Shown: piece by piece, positions 25,469 to 33,929 of the stretch
Numbering within the stretch: the stretch's first letter is position 1
Layout of the letters: each line of letters opens with the position of its first letter
From: Moorena bouillonii PNG
Lineage (GTDB): Bacteria; Cyanobacteriota; Cyanobacteriia; Cyanobacteriales; Coleofasciculaceae
Length of the DNA stretch: 34,178 bases
Direction of reading: 5' to 3'
Assembly: GCF_001942495.1 (NCBI RefSeq)
Contig: NZ_MKZS01000001.1
Location: 2,499,277-2,533,454 of the forward strand
Made by a program: the position numbers and the translations under genes
The notes under the pieces: generated by a model
The model's database searches: none
Told to the model about the DNA's origin: nothing
What the model saw: the letters and a program-made list of their open reading frames with translations, nothing else

Positions 25469-25504
25469 GTCAAGGCATCGCAAACTACCAAAAAGCCATT
25501 GAGC
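25469..25504 (+). pseudogene. Fragment of a TPR gene
   Basis: The bases between the IS and the next inverted repeat read QGIANYQKAIEL, the second helix of a TPR as found many times in this window. It is cut on the left by the IS and on the right by GTAAGCATTCAGC. Very short, so only a remnant call is possible. Confidence 0.45.
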
Positions 25505-25505
25505 T

Positions 25506-25618
25506 GTAAGCATTCAGCCGTCAGCCGTCAGCCGTGAGCACCTCAAGTAGCGTGGCCAACGGCCAAGGCTCACGCTGCTTGAGGTGCTTTCCATAACTCA
25601 GATTAAACTTTTGCTTAC
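25506..25618. repeat. Palindromic repeat element with GTAAGCATTCAGC end
   Basis: It starts GTAAGCATTCAGC like the element at 9611 and may end at TGCTTAC (25612-25618). Inside, AGCACCTCAAGTAGCGTG and CACGCTGCTTGAGGTGCT form an 18-bp inverted repeat with one mismatch. The CACCTCAAG half-site recurs near 9726, 9800 and 10621. Confidence 0.65.
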
Positions 25619-25624
25619 TTGTTT

Positions 25625-25674
25625 TCTTGATGCAATAGCGAGTGGGGTTTCCCCCACTCGCTATTGCATCAAGA
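25625..25674. repeat. 23-bp hairpin repeat
   Basis: Arms TCTTGATGCAATAG...GTGGGG and the exact complement around a four-base loop. The outer part (CTTGATGCA) and loop (GGGGTTTCCCC) match the hairpin at 10366-10417, while the middle differs with compensating changes, as expected if the fold itself is kept. Confidence 0.88.
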
Positions 25675-25730
25675 CAGGTAAAAGAGTTTTAGGTTTTTTT
25701 AATAAAAGGTCGTTTAAATGCGGGACAGCT

Positions 25731-26161
25731 TAGTCCTCTTGAAAAGACTTGATTTACTCCCTGTGGGAGTTTAATCCCTGGTGGATTATTGAGATTAGTG
25801 CAAGATTTCAATAAAGGATTAATGCGATCGCGTTTTTCAGTGTGCTACCCTCAGGGATGGATATATTTTTTCTCTCAGGGATGGATATATTTTACTGAAA
25901 ATTTATCAAAAAACACTAGTTTTACTCAGTTTATTTATAAGTTCTTTATAAGAACTTTCCAGTTTTTTCATAAACTAATAGTGATGTATACTGCAGCCAA
26001 AAAAAAGCGCGATTAGGCTTGAGTCAGTCTCAAGCTCTACGAAGACAGGGAAAAATGTCCTGACGGATGGGTCCTTAACCTGCATCTACCAAGAGCTTCC
26101 AGAGGTCTTTAAAGCTCTCCAGCAGTATTTTAACTAACGGCAGCTTGCCATTAAGGATATA
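25731..26161. repeat. Duplicated ~430-bp unit, copy 2 (uninterrupted)
   Basis: Matches 9529-9610 plus 9866-10213. It contains the same tandem CAGGGATGGATATATTTT pair (about 25853-25897) and the GCTTGAG/CTCAAGC hairpin, and adds a clean ACTCCC-TGT-GGGAGT hairpin near 25756. It ends 78 bp before the gene at 26240, whereas copy 1 ends about 490 bp before the ACP gene. The 75-residue open frame over it is not conserved in copy 1. Confidence 0.85.
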
Positions 26162-26239
26162 AGCTTGATAGACAGAGACTTATCTGCCTGAATGCTAAAG
26201 ATAAAAATTACTCAACACTAAAATCAACTGAATTTCAAC

Positions 26240-27175
26240 ATGAAAATAGCTTGTGCTGCCTCTTATTTCAACTTTTTCGACAACGAAGAAAGATATGAAT
26301 GTTACCTTAAGTTTCGTAAACATATTGAGAAATGCCGATTATTTCTCTTAACCGTTGAAATTCAGTTATCTGACAAGCCATTCCATTTGAGTCACCTGGA
26401 TAATGTAATTTGTCTCAAAACTAATCACGTTAAATTTCATAAAAACAATGCTTTAAATATAGCCACACAGAAACTAATCGAACTTGGTTATGACCTGATC
26501 ATTAGATGTGATGCCGACATCGAATTTACTGACCTTAATTGGTCAGAACAATTAGCAGCAGCTCTTAGAGAAAACCAAATTATTCATTGCTGCAGTTTGC
26601 TTAAGCAAGAATATAGTGAAAACAAGTGGCGTACTCGCAAGTCAATTGTTAAAGCATATCTTGATGGTAAGCATCAAAATTATTCAGATGGTGGTGCTTG
26701 GGCATTTAGAAAAGATTTTTTTGAACTTGTTGGTTATTGGGATGATGTCCTTAATGTTACCAATGTCACCCCTTTTTTTTATCTCCTACCACAGGTGATC
26801 CAAGACAGATATTTAATGTTAATTGATGAGTCTAATAGATATCAAGAATATCTGATAAAAATCCAGAATTATGTCAAAAATATATCTTTTATGAACCAAA
26901 CAGTTGTCATGTACAATCACGCCAAAACTCTGTCTCGTCGAAAGCTAGATATAGACAGGGTTGATCAGCTAAATGACATTAAATTTGATTTCAAAAAGGA
27001 TACCTATTATGATGAATTTGGGGTGGTTCAATTTAACCCAAACAATCAACAAGCTATCTTAGCCATTAAGGAGTTTATCAAACTCAGAGAATTGCCCGAT
27101 GTAACTTACTCAATCAACCACCAGGATGGCTTCGATATGATCAAGGCAAGATTATCACTAAACCCGAAAAAATAA
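26240..27175 (+). CDS. GT-A-like glycosyltransferase, family uncertain
   Basis: A 311-residue protein. KIACAASYFNFF at the start, LGYDLIIRCDADIEFTD near residues 85-100 (strand plus DxD), and DGGAWAFRKDFFELVGYWDD near 155-173 fit the order of a GT-A enzyme: nucleotide-sugar DxD, then an acceptor loop of the WAFRK..F..vGyWDe kind seen in GT2-like and galactosyltransferase-like proteins. The C-terminal 130 residues are helical and unknown. It is alone between repeat blocks, A+T-rich, and probably has its own promoter. Confidence 0.7.
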   Translation: MKIACAASYFNFFDNEERYECYLKFRKHIEKCRLFLLTVEIQLSDKPFHLSHLDNVICLKTNHVKFHKNNALNIATQKLIELGYDLIIRCDADIEFTDLNWSEQLAAALRENQIIHCCSLLKQEYSENKWRTRKSIVKAYLDGKHQNYSDGGAWAFRKDFFELVGYWDDVLNVTNVTPFFYLLPQVIQDRYLMLIDESNRYQEYLIKIQNYVKNISFMNQTVVMYNHAKTLSRRKLDIDRVDQLNDIKFDFKKDTYYDEFGVVQFNPNNQQAILAIKEFIKLRELPDVTYSINHQDGFDMIKARLSLNPKK

Positions 27176-27192
27176 CTGATAATTAACTTATT

Positions 27193-27370
27193 TATAGCGG
27201 TTTGCAATTGGGTGAGGTACAAATTTTTTGGTTTTAGGGAACAGGGAACAGGGAACAGGGAACAGGGAACAGGGAAGATAGAATATAGAAGAGGGCACAG
27301 GGAACAGGGAACAGGGAACAGGGAACAGGGAAAAAATTATGTGTACCTCATTAGGCTAGACACCGCTATA
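27193..27370. mobile_element. Inverted-repeat element with heptamer core, copy 2
   Basis: TATAGCGGTTTGC...GAGGTACA and TGTACCTCA...CACCGCTATA are imperfect terminal inverted repeats of about 28 bp. Between them are two runs of GGGAACA heptamers (27238-27276 and 27297-27332). No gene; the open frame through it only translates the heptamers. Confidence 0.68.
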
Positions 27371-27405
27371 TTTATTGTTGGCTTTATAATTGGTTGATTT
27401 AGGGT

Positions 27406-27682
27406 ATGTTCAACTCGGAAACTGTAGTCAATCAACTCAAATAAATTATTGCCACAGAAGTATATGCCAATCTTGAGGTAGAATATATTGATAAAAATTA
27501 CTTTCTATTTGAGAAGACTTTAGGACTTGATTAGGGTAAATTTATACAACAAATAAAGTTTATTTGCAATATATTTTTTGCTTAAAAGTTATGACTAAAA
27601 TATCAGAAAATATATTTTTATAATATCACTATTTTATCGAAGTTAATTGCTAATACATAAAAAAAAATTACAGACAGCATTA
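27406..27682 (+). pseudogene. Dead copy of the acyl carrier protein gene
   Basis: From ATG 27406 it follows the gene at 10704 base by base (TCGGAAACTGTAGTCAA, ATTATTGCCACAGAAGTA, TTAGGACTTGATT). GAA at codon 13 is TAA (27442-27444), and the Ser codon of LDSL is lost in a second stop, GATTAG. The second half is scrambled, then homology returns at CAGACAGCATTAACGTAGCCAT. The 30 bp before the ATG also match. The product cannot work as a carrier. Confidence 0.92.
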
Positions 27683-27699
27683 ACGTAGCCATTGCAATA

Positions 27700-27846
27700 T
27701 ATAGCGGTTTTTATTATAATGAGGTACACATAATTTTTACCCTCCCTCTTAGCTCTTACGTCTTCTGAATTCACTGCTCCCTACTCCCTACTCCCTGCTC
27801 CCTACTCCCTAAAAATATGTACCTCACCTAATTTAAAACCGCTATA
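27700..27846. mobile_element. Inverted-repeat element with heptamer core, copy 3
   Basis: TATAGCGGTTTT...TGAGGTACA and TGTACCTCA...AAAACCGCTATA form the ends, with CCCTACT/CCCTGCT heptamers inside. It sits between the dead ACP and the GT4 gene. The heptamer strand is opposite to that in the copy at 27193, so the core can lie either way. Confidence 0.68.
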
Positions 27847-27874
27847 GCTATTCAAATTGACAGAGTAACTAACC

Positions 27875-29050
27875 ATGCCCAAACCCTTGACTATTGTTCA
27901 TATAATTCCAGAACTAAATCTAAAGGGTGGAGGAGTTAACACCTTCCTTAAAACCCTGATTTACTGTCTTGTTGATAAGCAAAATAAAAAAATTATTAAA
28001 AATATTATTGTTACGAATCAGTCAGACGAGTCAGATAGAAAAGATTTTCAAGCTCTGGGAACTCCTGTATTCAGTAGGTTAATGGCTTCTCAATTAGATC
28101 AAGGTAAGCCACTCGAAATCATCCAATGGATGACTCAGATACTCAAGCAACTTCAGCCTGATCTCGTTAATACCCATTTATTTTGGGCAGATACCCTTGG
28201 TAGACAAGCTGCTGTCAGTGCTGGTGTTCCGGTAATTATTACTAGGGAGTGCAACGTAAACCTTAATGAAACTGCAAAGCATAGGAAGATTAAGCGTGAT
28301 CTCGCTAACATCACTGACTGCATAGTTTGCAATGCGGAAGCTGTTAGAAAATATGCTGACGAAGTTGAAGGAATTCCTCCTCATTGCCTGGAGGTTATTC
28401 ATAATGGTGTGCTTCTTGAAAAATATGAATGTGACTGTAGTTATGACCACCAAAAAACAGTGGAATTTGTTTATGTTGGTAGACTAGAGCCACAGAAGAA
28501 TCCTCTACTTCTCATCAATGCATTTGCTGCCATCATTGTTGATTACCCTGATTGTCGCTTATCAATTATTGGGGATGGCAGCTTAAAGGAAGAATGCCTC
28601 AATCAGGTAAAAACCCTGGGATTGTCTGAATCTGTTAGGTTTTTAGGCTACAATAAAAAGCCGTGGGATTGGGTGAATCCAGGAAGCGTCTCCATTCTTA
28701 CCTCGAGTTTTGAAGGTTTGCCCAATGCAGTTTTAGAAGCTATGGCTGCAGGAATTATTTGCATTGTGCCTAACCTGGCAGTAATGAAAGAAATCGCTAA
28801 GGCCGGTTCAGAATTAATAATCTATGAAGTTGGTAATCAAAACAAGCTAATAGAGGCAATGAAATTATTGCTGGAGATGACGCCAGAGGAAAAGTTGCTG
28901 ATGATTCGAACAGCACGAACCAGAGTAGAACAAGATTTTGATGCCCATAAAATGGCAGATAAATATCTCAATTTATATCAGACTATTTATGGCAAAAAAG
29001 TATTAACTAAGCATACAGCCGATCAGGTACCCGGAAGCAGCGGCTATTAA
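27875..29050 (+). CDS. GT4 family glycosyltransferase
   Basis: A 391-residue GT-B enzyme. TIVHIIPELNLKGGGVNTF is the N-terminal glycine-rich acceptor loop. VYVGRLEPQKNPLLLINAF opens the C-terminal domain, and SSFEGLPNAVLEAMAAG carries the E-x7-E motif near residues 278-287 that binds the sugar nucleotide. Length is normal. An internal piece of a second copy survives at 10989-11093 behind the working ACP gene. The start is 29 bp after the inverted-repeat element at 27700, so that element may contribute to the leader. The last 15 residues are polar and probably not conserved. Confidence 0.92.
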   Translation: MPKPLTIVHIIPELNLKGGGVNTFLKTLIYCLVDKQNKKIIKNIIVTNQSDESDRKDFQALGTPVFSRLMASQLDQGKPLEIIQWMTQILKQLQPDLVNTHLFWADTLGRQAAVSAGVPVIITRECNVNLNETAKHRKIKRDLANITDCIVCNAEAVRKYADEVEGIPPHCLEVIHNGVLLEKYECDCSYDHQKTVEFVYVGRLEPQKNPLLLINAFAAIIVDYPDCRLSIIGDGSLKEECLNQVKTLGLSESVRFLGYNKKPWDWVNPGSVSILTSSFEGLPNAVLEAMAAGIICIVPNLAVMKEIAKAGSELIIYEVGNQNKLIEAMKLLLEMTPEEKLLMIRTARTRVEQDFDAHKMADKYLNLYQTIYGKKVLTKHTADQVPGSSGY

Positions 29051-29089
29051 ATCCTATTGATTGGAACCTATTGAGAGAGTTAAGTGAGA

Positions 29090-29142
29090 TAGTTAAGCGA
29101 TCGCGTTTTCCACCCTGAGTTTTTACCTGACATTAATTAAAA
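29090..29142 (+). promoter_or_regulatory. Upstream segment conserved with 661-713
   Basis: Duplicated 53-bp leader before the start codon, with HIP1 site and CCTGACATTAATTAAAA. See the matching segment at 661. Regulation by it is inferred from conservation only. Confidence 0.5.
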
Positions 29143-31221
29143 ATGGCATCCTCCAATCCCAAACAATCCGGTGTTAATCCTTCGAGCCAAACCCAGTCTG
29201 AAACAAAACTTTCAGATTTCCCGAAAGCTGCTGGGACTAAGGCCAAATTAAAAGATCAGGCTCCTCCGGTTAACCCTGTCCAACATAACGAAAACCTACC
29301 CCTTTCCTGTGCCCAAGAACGGGTGAGGCTAACCCTGCCTCAACTTTCACCAGAAATTTATCATCAACTGCGACTCTACACTCTTGCATGGAAAGGTAAA
29401 CGGGTCAGACCCAAATCCTTGATCGTGGGCATGAACACCAATGGGTCTAAACAGCCCTTATTCTGGTGCTTGCAGGGGTTTAGAGAACTCAGTCAACTGG
29501 CGAAGTATCTAGGTTTTGACCAGCCTATCTACGGCATGCGCTCGGGGCACCTGATCATGAAATATACCCAAAAGAACATTCAAGCCTTAGCAGCTCACTA
29601 CCTCGGGGAAATCCTAGCCGTGGAGCCAGATGGTCCTTACCTATTGGGAGGAAATTGTCAAAGTGCATCGATCATCTTTGAAATTGCCCAACAACTTATT
29701 TCTCAAGGCAAAACCGTGACTTTACTTTGTCTGGTCGAAAGATTCATCCCCCGACCCTATCCTGGTCCGATTGCCCTGTTGTTTGGTCGTCAGAGTAAGT
29801 TTAACCCCTACAAATTCTTCCGCAACCCAGAACTAGGCTGGAGCAAATTCTATCCAGGAGAACTATATGTTGACCTAGTTCCTGGTCGTCATGGGGAGTT
29901 CTTCAATGAACCCAAGATTCAGGTTAATAAACCCAAGATTCAGGTTTTGGTGGAAAAAGTGCAGTATTACATTGAGAAAACTCAGTCACAGCCAACTCCA
30001 CCCCAGTTGCCCCTCAATCAGACCAAATATCCCTTACTACCCAACCATGCCTATCGCGCCCAGCTGACGGCTCCCACATCTCTCGTCGCTCTCCCTGGTC
30101 AGACTCTGGTAATTGAGGTCAAAGTCAAGAATCTCTCCTCCCTGACTTGGCTTGAGACCGCTAAGAGTGGCATCCGAGTCGGGAATCACTGGTTAGATCA
30201 CAATGGCAAAGTCCGACAGTGGTCTGATGGCCGAGTAGACTTGGGTTCGGATTTGCCCCCCGACTCAGAAATTGAACTGTTCTTGGAGGTGACCACACCC
30301 ATGGCTGAGGGTCACTACTGTTTAGAACTGGATCTGGTGGAAGAGGGGATAACTTGGTTCAAACACAAAGGTTCCAAGACCACAACAGTTCAGGTGAGTG
30401 TCAATCCTGACCCAGACGAGATCACCAAAGAGGAAGCCAATTCTGAGGTCTATCGCCGCCGAGGTGACTCAGCCTTTGAGAAAGGGGATTTCGAAACCGC
30501 CATCCTCAACTACCAAAACGCCCTTCAACTCTCACCGTCTGGACCAGTTGAAGTTTATAAAAACCTAGGAGATGCTCTGAGCCAGAAACAGAAGTTCTCC
30601 GAAGCCATAACTGCCTATACCGAAGCTCTTAAGTTACAGCCAGATCATGAACAGGTCTATTTTAGGCTGGGTTCGGCTCAGTTGATGCAACAGGATCTAA
30701 ACGGAGCAATTGCCAGTTACCAAAAAGGGATTGAGCTGTCTGTCGAACAGGCTTGGATGTACCGAATGCTTGGGCAAGCTTTCCAGTACCAAGGAAACTT
30801 AGAGTCGGCGATCGCTACCTATACTAAAGCGATCGCATTACAACCAGACCATGCCATCACCTACATCCTATTGGGGAATGCCCACCTTTTAGCTGACCAT
30901 CTCGAGCTCGCCATGGCTAACTATAACAAAGCGATTCAGTTACAGCCAGACCAACCAGGGGCTTATCACTGCTTGGGGAATGCTCAGCTCCAAGCTAAAG
31001 ATGTAGAAAACGCGATCGCTTCTTATCACAAAGCCATTGCTTTGAATCCCGAATATTTTCCAGCCTACAAAAGCCTGGGAGACCTGTTCAAGGAGCTTAA
31101 GAAATTAGACGAAGCGATCGCGGCTTACGACAAAGCCCTGAAATTACAGCCGAACAATCGGGATGTGGCTTCCAGTAAAGATAGGCTGATGTGGCGCAAA
31201 AAACTCCAGAGTGGTGGTTAA
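29143..31221 (+). CDS. Thioesterase / Ig-like / TPR protein, shortened paralogue of the NRPS-like protein
   Basis: A 692-residue protein. Residues 1-61 match the start of the protein at 714, up to the first condensation motif (LSCAQER). The sequence then jumps to LPQLSPEIY, equal to residue about 711 of the other, so the condensation, adenylation-remnant and carrier parts are absent. The thioesterase keeps GGNCQSA with Cys172 at the nucleophile place, CLVERF and GRHGEF with the His. The Ig-like module (about 302-418; SDGRVDL, EEGITWF) and seven or so TPRs follow. The leftover condensation-domain start shows it came from the long form by an in-frame deletion. It may act as a free-standing hydrolase or acyltransferase; the substrate is unknown. 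Confidence 0.88.
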   Translation: MASSNPKQSGVNPSSQTQSETKLSDFPKAAGTKAKLKDQAPPVNPVQHNENLPLSCAQERVRLTLPQLSPEIYHQLRLYTLAWKGKRVRPKSLIVGMNTNGSKQPLFWCLQGFRELSQLAKYLGFDQPIYGMRSGHLIMKYTQKNIQALAAHYLGEILAVEPDGPYLLGGNCQSASIIFEIAQQLISQGKTVTLLCLVERFIPRPYPGPIALLFGRQSKFNPYKFFRNPELGWSKFYPGELYVDLVPGRHGEFFNEPKIQVNKPKIQVLVEKVQYYIEKTQSQPTPPQLPLNQTKYPLLPNHAYRAQLTAPTSLVALPGQTLVIEVKVKNLSSLTWLETAKSGIRVGNHWLDHNGKVRQWSDGRVDLGSDLPPDSEIELFLEVTTPMAEGHYCLELDLVEEGITWFKHKGSKTTTVQVSVNPDPDEITKEEANSEVYRRRGDSAFEKGDFETAILNYQNALQLSPSGPVEVYKNLGDALSQKQKFSEAITAYTEALKLQPDHEQVYFRLGSAQLMQQDLNGAIASYQKGIELSVEQAWMYRMLGQAFQYQGNLESAIATYTKAIALQPDHAITYILLGNAHLLADHLELAMANYNKAIQLQPDQPGAYHCLGNAQLQAKDVENAIASYHKAIALNPEYFPAYKSLGDLFKELKKLDEAIAAYDKALKLQPNNRDVASSKDRLMWRKKLQSGG

Positions 31222-31289
31222 CCCAGGGAGCAATTGGATCTAGCTATAACCTGAGGGGGTGACAATAAGGGTAAAAAGGAAACCGGGTG

Positions 31290-31690
31290 TAGGGTGTAAC
31301 GCAACAGTGATTGACTGCTGATGAAGTTGTTTCAGTAGTGCTAAGTCATCAATAATATTAATGCGATCGCTAAACTGTTCTGGGACAACTTTCTTTAAAT
31401 CCCGTCTCCAAAACTTATATGACTGACTCCTGAGCATTTTTCAGCATTCCATCTCGCTCAAAACCCGTAATTTATGGCATCCGATTTTGCTCCTGAGTAG
31501 GCTTTAGTTCAATTCTCAAATCACCCTCCAGTTCTTCCGGTAACACCATCATCCACTCACTTAGCCGGAATAACTGAATAATCTCATTTTTACTATAACC
31601 CCGATCGTATCTGTATCCAGTGATTCATAGCTCTGTGACCAGTTAATGTTACCATGAGCTTGGGGGAAAAACCATGCCATAAATGGCTCA
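31290..31690 (-). pseudogene. Decayed Rpn-family (PD-(D/E)XK) nuclease/transposase gene
   Basis: Read on the minus strand, one frame gives YDRGYSKNEIIQLFRLSEW then MMVLPEELEGDL, followed by a stop at the place of MPY, then GFERDGMLKNAQESVI and another stop. A second frame picks up VVPEQFSDRINIIDDLALLK and QLHQQSITV. This order is that of the C-terminal half of the cyanobacterial Rpn/DUF4351-like proteins, which are abundant in such genomes. At least two stops and one frameshift rule out function. The N-terminal catalytic half is not evident. Confidence 0.75.
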
Positions 31691-31774
31691 AAGTAATTAT
31701 CTCATGAAAATGCTATAGATAAATAAAATAAGGCAAGCATTGATTCACCTAATCAATGAAAGGGGATAACAGTA

Positions 31775-32716
31775 ATGAAACTCTTCTACTACCAATACTC
31801 ACCCAAACGATTCCCTGGTGGTCTCAATAACTTTGGCGATGACCTAAACCCTTGGTTATGGCAACAGTTAATCCCTAACTTACTAGATGACGATGAAAGC
31901 ACCGCCTTTGTTGGAATCGGTACCCTCCTAAATAATTTACTCCCCAAGCGTTTACCCAATGCTAGCCGAATCATCATTTTTAGTACTGGAGTCGGTTATG
32001 AAAAGTTACCAAAACTCCAAGATTCCTGGACAATTTACTGTGTAAGAGGACCCCTCTCCGCCAAAGCCTTAGGCATTTCCCCTCAATTAGCCGTTACCGA
32101 TGGAGCAGTGTTAGTCAGACGACTCTTCCATCCAACCAGTCAAAAAATCCATCAATTTGCCGTTATGCCCCATGCTAAATCTGCCAGATATGGCGGTCAA
32201 GCCTGGCATCAAATCTGTGAACAAATCGGCTTTAAGTATATTGACCCTCGTTTGCCTGTCGAGCAAGTATTATCTGCTATCAGCCAAACCAACATCTTAC
32301 TAACGGAAGCTATGCATGGCGCAATTGTAGCCGATGCGCTACGAATTCCTTGGATTCCCATCTGCACTAATCCAAATATCTTGGCATTTAAATGGCAGGA
32401 TTGGTGCTTATCTGTTGGTTTGAAATACCAACCCCAATATATCATTCCTCTGTGGGATTTATATCCTAGAACAGCACGAGGAATTCGTTCCTCAATCCGT
32501 TATGCTCACTTTTGCTTCAATTGGCTCAAACAAGATCAGTTGCATTCAGTCAAGACACTTTGGGGTGAAAAACAACAATTAATCGCCACTCAACTATTCA
32601 GAATCGCTCAAACTACCTCTCCCTACTTAAGTAATGATCATCGGATCGAACAACTTACTACTGAATTGGAAGAAAGGTTATATAAATTGAAATCAAGGAT
32701 GAATTATCAAGGATGA
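31775..32716 (+). CDS. Polysaccharide pyruvyl transferase family protein
   Basis: A 313-residue protein. NNFGDDLNPWLW near the start, CVRGPLSAKALG in the middle and TEAMHGAIVADALRIPWIPI near residues 172-191 are the conserved blocks of PF04230. The family moves pyruvate from phosphoenolpyruvate to sugars as a ketal, or is used in cell-wall glycan assembly, giving the polymer negative charge. It is separated from the paralogue at 29143 by a dead gene and is likely expressed from its own promoter. It is the last glycan gene before the polyamine transporter genes. Confidence 0.87.
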   Translation: MKLFYYQYSPKRFPGGLNNFGDDLNPWLWQQLIPNLLDDDESTAFVGIGTLLNNLLPKRLPNASRIIIFSTGVGYEKLPKLQDSWTIYCVRGPLSAKALGISPQLAVTDGAVLVRRLFHPTSQKIHQFAVMPHAKSARYGGQAWHQICEQIGFKYIDPRLPVEQVLSAISQTNILLTEAMHGAIVADALRIPWIPICTNPNILAFKWQDWCLSVGLKYQPQYIIPLWDLYPRTARGIRSSIRYAHFCFNWLKQDQLHSVKTLWGEKQQLIATQLFRIAQTTSPYLSNDHRIEQLTTELEERLYKLKSRMNYQG

Positions 32717-32782
32717 ATATAACTTTTTGGGTTGCATAACTAAGGCATGTAATAGTATAAAGTTATCTTGTATCAGTGATAA

Positions 32783-32820
32783 ATTCCCGATTCCCGATTC
32801 CCGATTCCCGATTCCCCATT
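32783..32820. repeat. Heptamer tandem repeat (ATTCCCG)
   Basis: Five copies of ATTCCCG, ending ATTCCCCATT, just after the potC stop (which is on the minus strand) and in the convergent gap between two genes. No strong terminator hairpin is seen. Confidence 0.88.
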
Positions 32821-32821
32821 A

Positions 32822-33667
32822 TTACCGATTTTCCACACTCCGATAACGGAGCCATTCAGCTATAAAAGCAACTGCACCTGATACCAGGATTAGCAAAACA
32901 CTAAGAGCATTTATATCTGGTTTAACACCAGTGCGGATGCGGCTAAAGATTTCCATAGGTAAGGTAGTTGCACCAGTCCCAGCTGTAAAACTAGAAATCA
33001 GAAAATCATCCATACTTAGGACAAAAGACAATAAACAACCGGCAATAATCCCTGGCATCAATTCCGGTAGTAAGATTTTTATAAAAGCTTGTAGGGGCGT
33101 TGCTCCTAAATCAAGGGCTGCTTCTTCTAGGTGAGGGTCAAGCTGGGTGATACGGGAGGAAACAACAATGGCAATATAAGCCAAACAGAAAACTATATGA
33201 GCTGCTATGATAGTCCACAGACTCAGAGGAATAGCCATAACTGCCAAAAAGATTAGAGTTGCGACTGCGATCGCAATATCTGGGATAATCAGGGGTAAGT
33301 AGGATATCCCTCGATACAAGCGTTTACCTGGAAACTGGTAACGGGCTAAACCGACTGCCATCATGGTACCCAATACCGCAGAAATTCCTACTGCCACTAG
33401 GGCTACCGTGAGACTATTGAATAGTGCGTTCCTTACACTCTCGTCCTGCCATAGTTTTAGGTACCACTTAAACGTGAATCCCTGCCACTGGGCGCTGTAT
33501 TTAGAGTCATTGAAGCTATAAAACGTCAGTACCAGCAGGGGTAAGTACATATAAAAGAACATCACCAGGGAGAAAATACCTTCCCAAGAAATCCGGAGTT
33601 TTGGTTGAGAGTTTACCATTTCTAGGGGAAGCTCCTCCTGCTGATGGTAGAGTTGCTCATTAGTCAT
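32822..33667 (-). CDS. potC: Spermidine/putrescine ABC transporter permease PotC
   Basis: A 281-residue inner-membrane permease with six predicted helices. EEAALDLGATPLQAFIKILL is the EAA loop that touches the ATPase, and SMDDFLISSFTAG near the end is typical of PotC. It would import polyamines with PotA, PotB and PotD; neither PotA nor PotD is in view. The start may be the internal ATG at 33617-33619 (Met17), which has GGAGGAG upstream; the first ATG is preceded only by repeat DNA. It follows potB in the same direction, 262 bp apart, with repeats between. Confidence 0.88.
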   Translation of the reverse strand: MTNEQLYHQQEELPLEMVNSQPKLRISWEGIFSLVMFFYMYLPLLVLTFYSFNDSKYSAQWQGFTFKWYLKLWQDESVRNALFNSLTVALVAVGISAVLGTMMAVGLARYQFPGKRLYRGISYLPLIIPDIAIAVATLIFLAVMAIPLSLWTIIAAHIVFCLAYIAIVVSSRITQLDPHLEEAALDLGATPLQAFIKILLPELMPGIIAGCLLSFVLSMDDFLISSFTAGTGATTLPMEIFSRIRTGVKPDINALSVLLILVSGAVAFIAEWLRYRSVENR

Positions 33668-33929
33668 TTGTTAATTGTTAATTGTTAATTGTTAATTGTT
33701 AATTTTACTTGTTAATTTTACTTGTTACTTGTTACTTATTAATTTTACTTGTTACTTGTTACTTAATTTAAAGTTTATAGTTGAAATTTTCAATTTTTAT
33801 GAATGCAACCCTTTTCTTGTTATAGGTATCCGTGTAGGAATTGTGAGAATTGTTGATCCGAATTTCCCTACTCCCTACTCCCTACTCCCTACTCCCTACT
33901 CCCTACTCCCTACTCCCTTTTCTATAGTG
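33668..33929. repeat. Tandem repeats between potB and potC
   Basis: 33668-33765 is TTGTTAA / TTTTACTTGTTAC repeats. 33867-33917 is seven CCCTACT heptamers. They fill most of the 262-bp gap between two genes that usually touch or overlap, so the repeats were probably inserted into the operon. I see no gene; the open frame here is translated repeat. Confidence 0.85.

Noticed and set aside
27238-27332. CRISPR array
   Set aside because: The repeat unit is 7 bp without spacers, and no cas genes are present. Other repeat clusters here also lack regular spacers.
27212-27397. A 61-residue open frame with EQGTGNR repeats
   Set aside because: It is only the translated GGGAACA heptamer array within an inverted-repeat element.
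31240-31437. A free-standing 65-residue minus-strand gene
   Set aside because: It is the last piece of the decayed Rpn-family gene, whose earlier part lies in another frame with stops.
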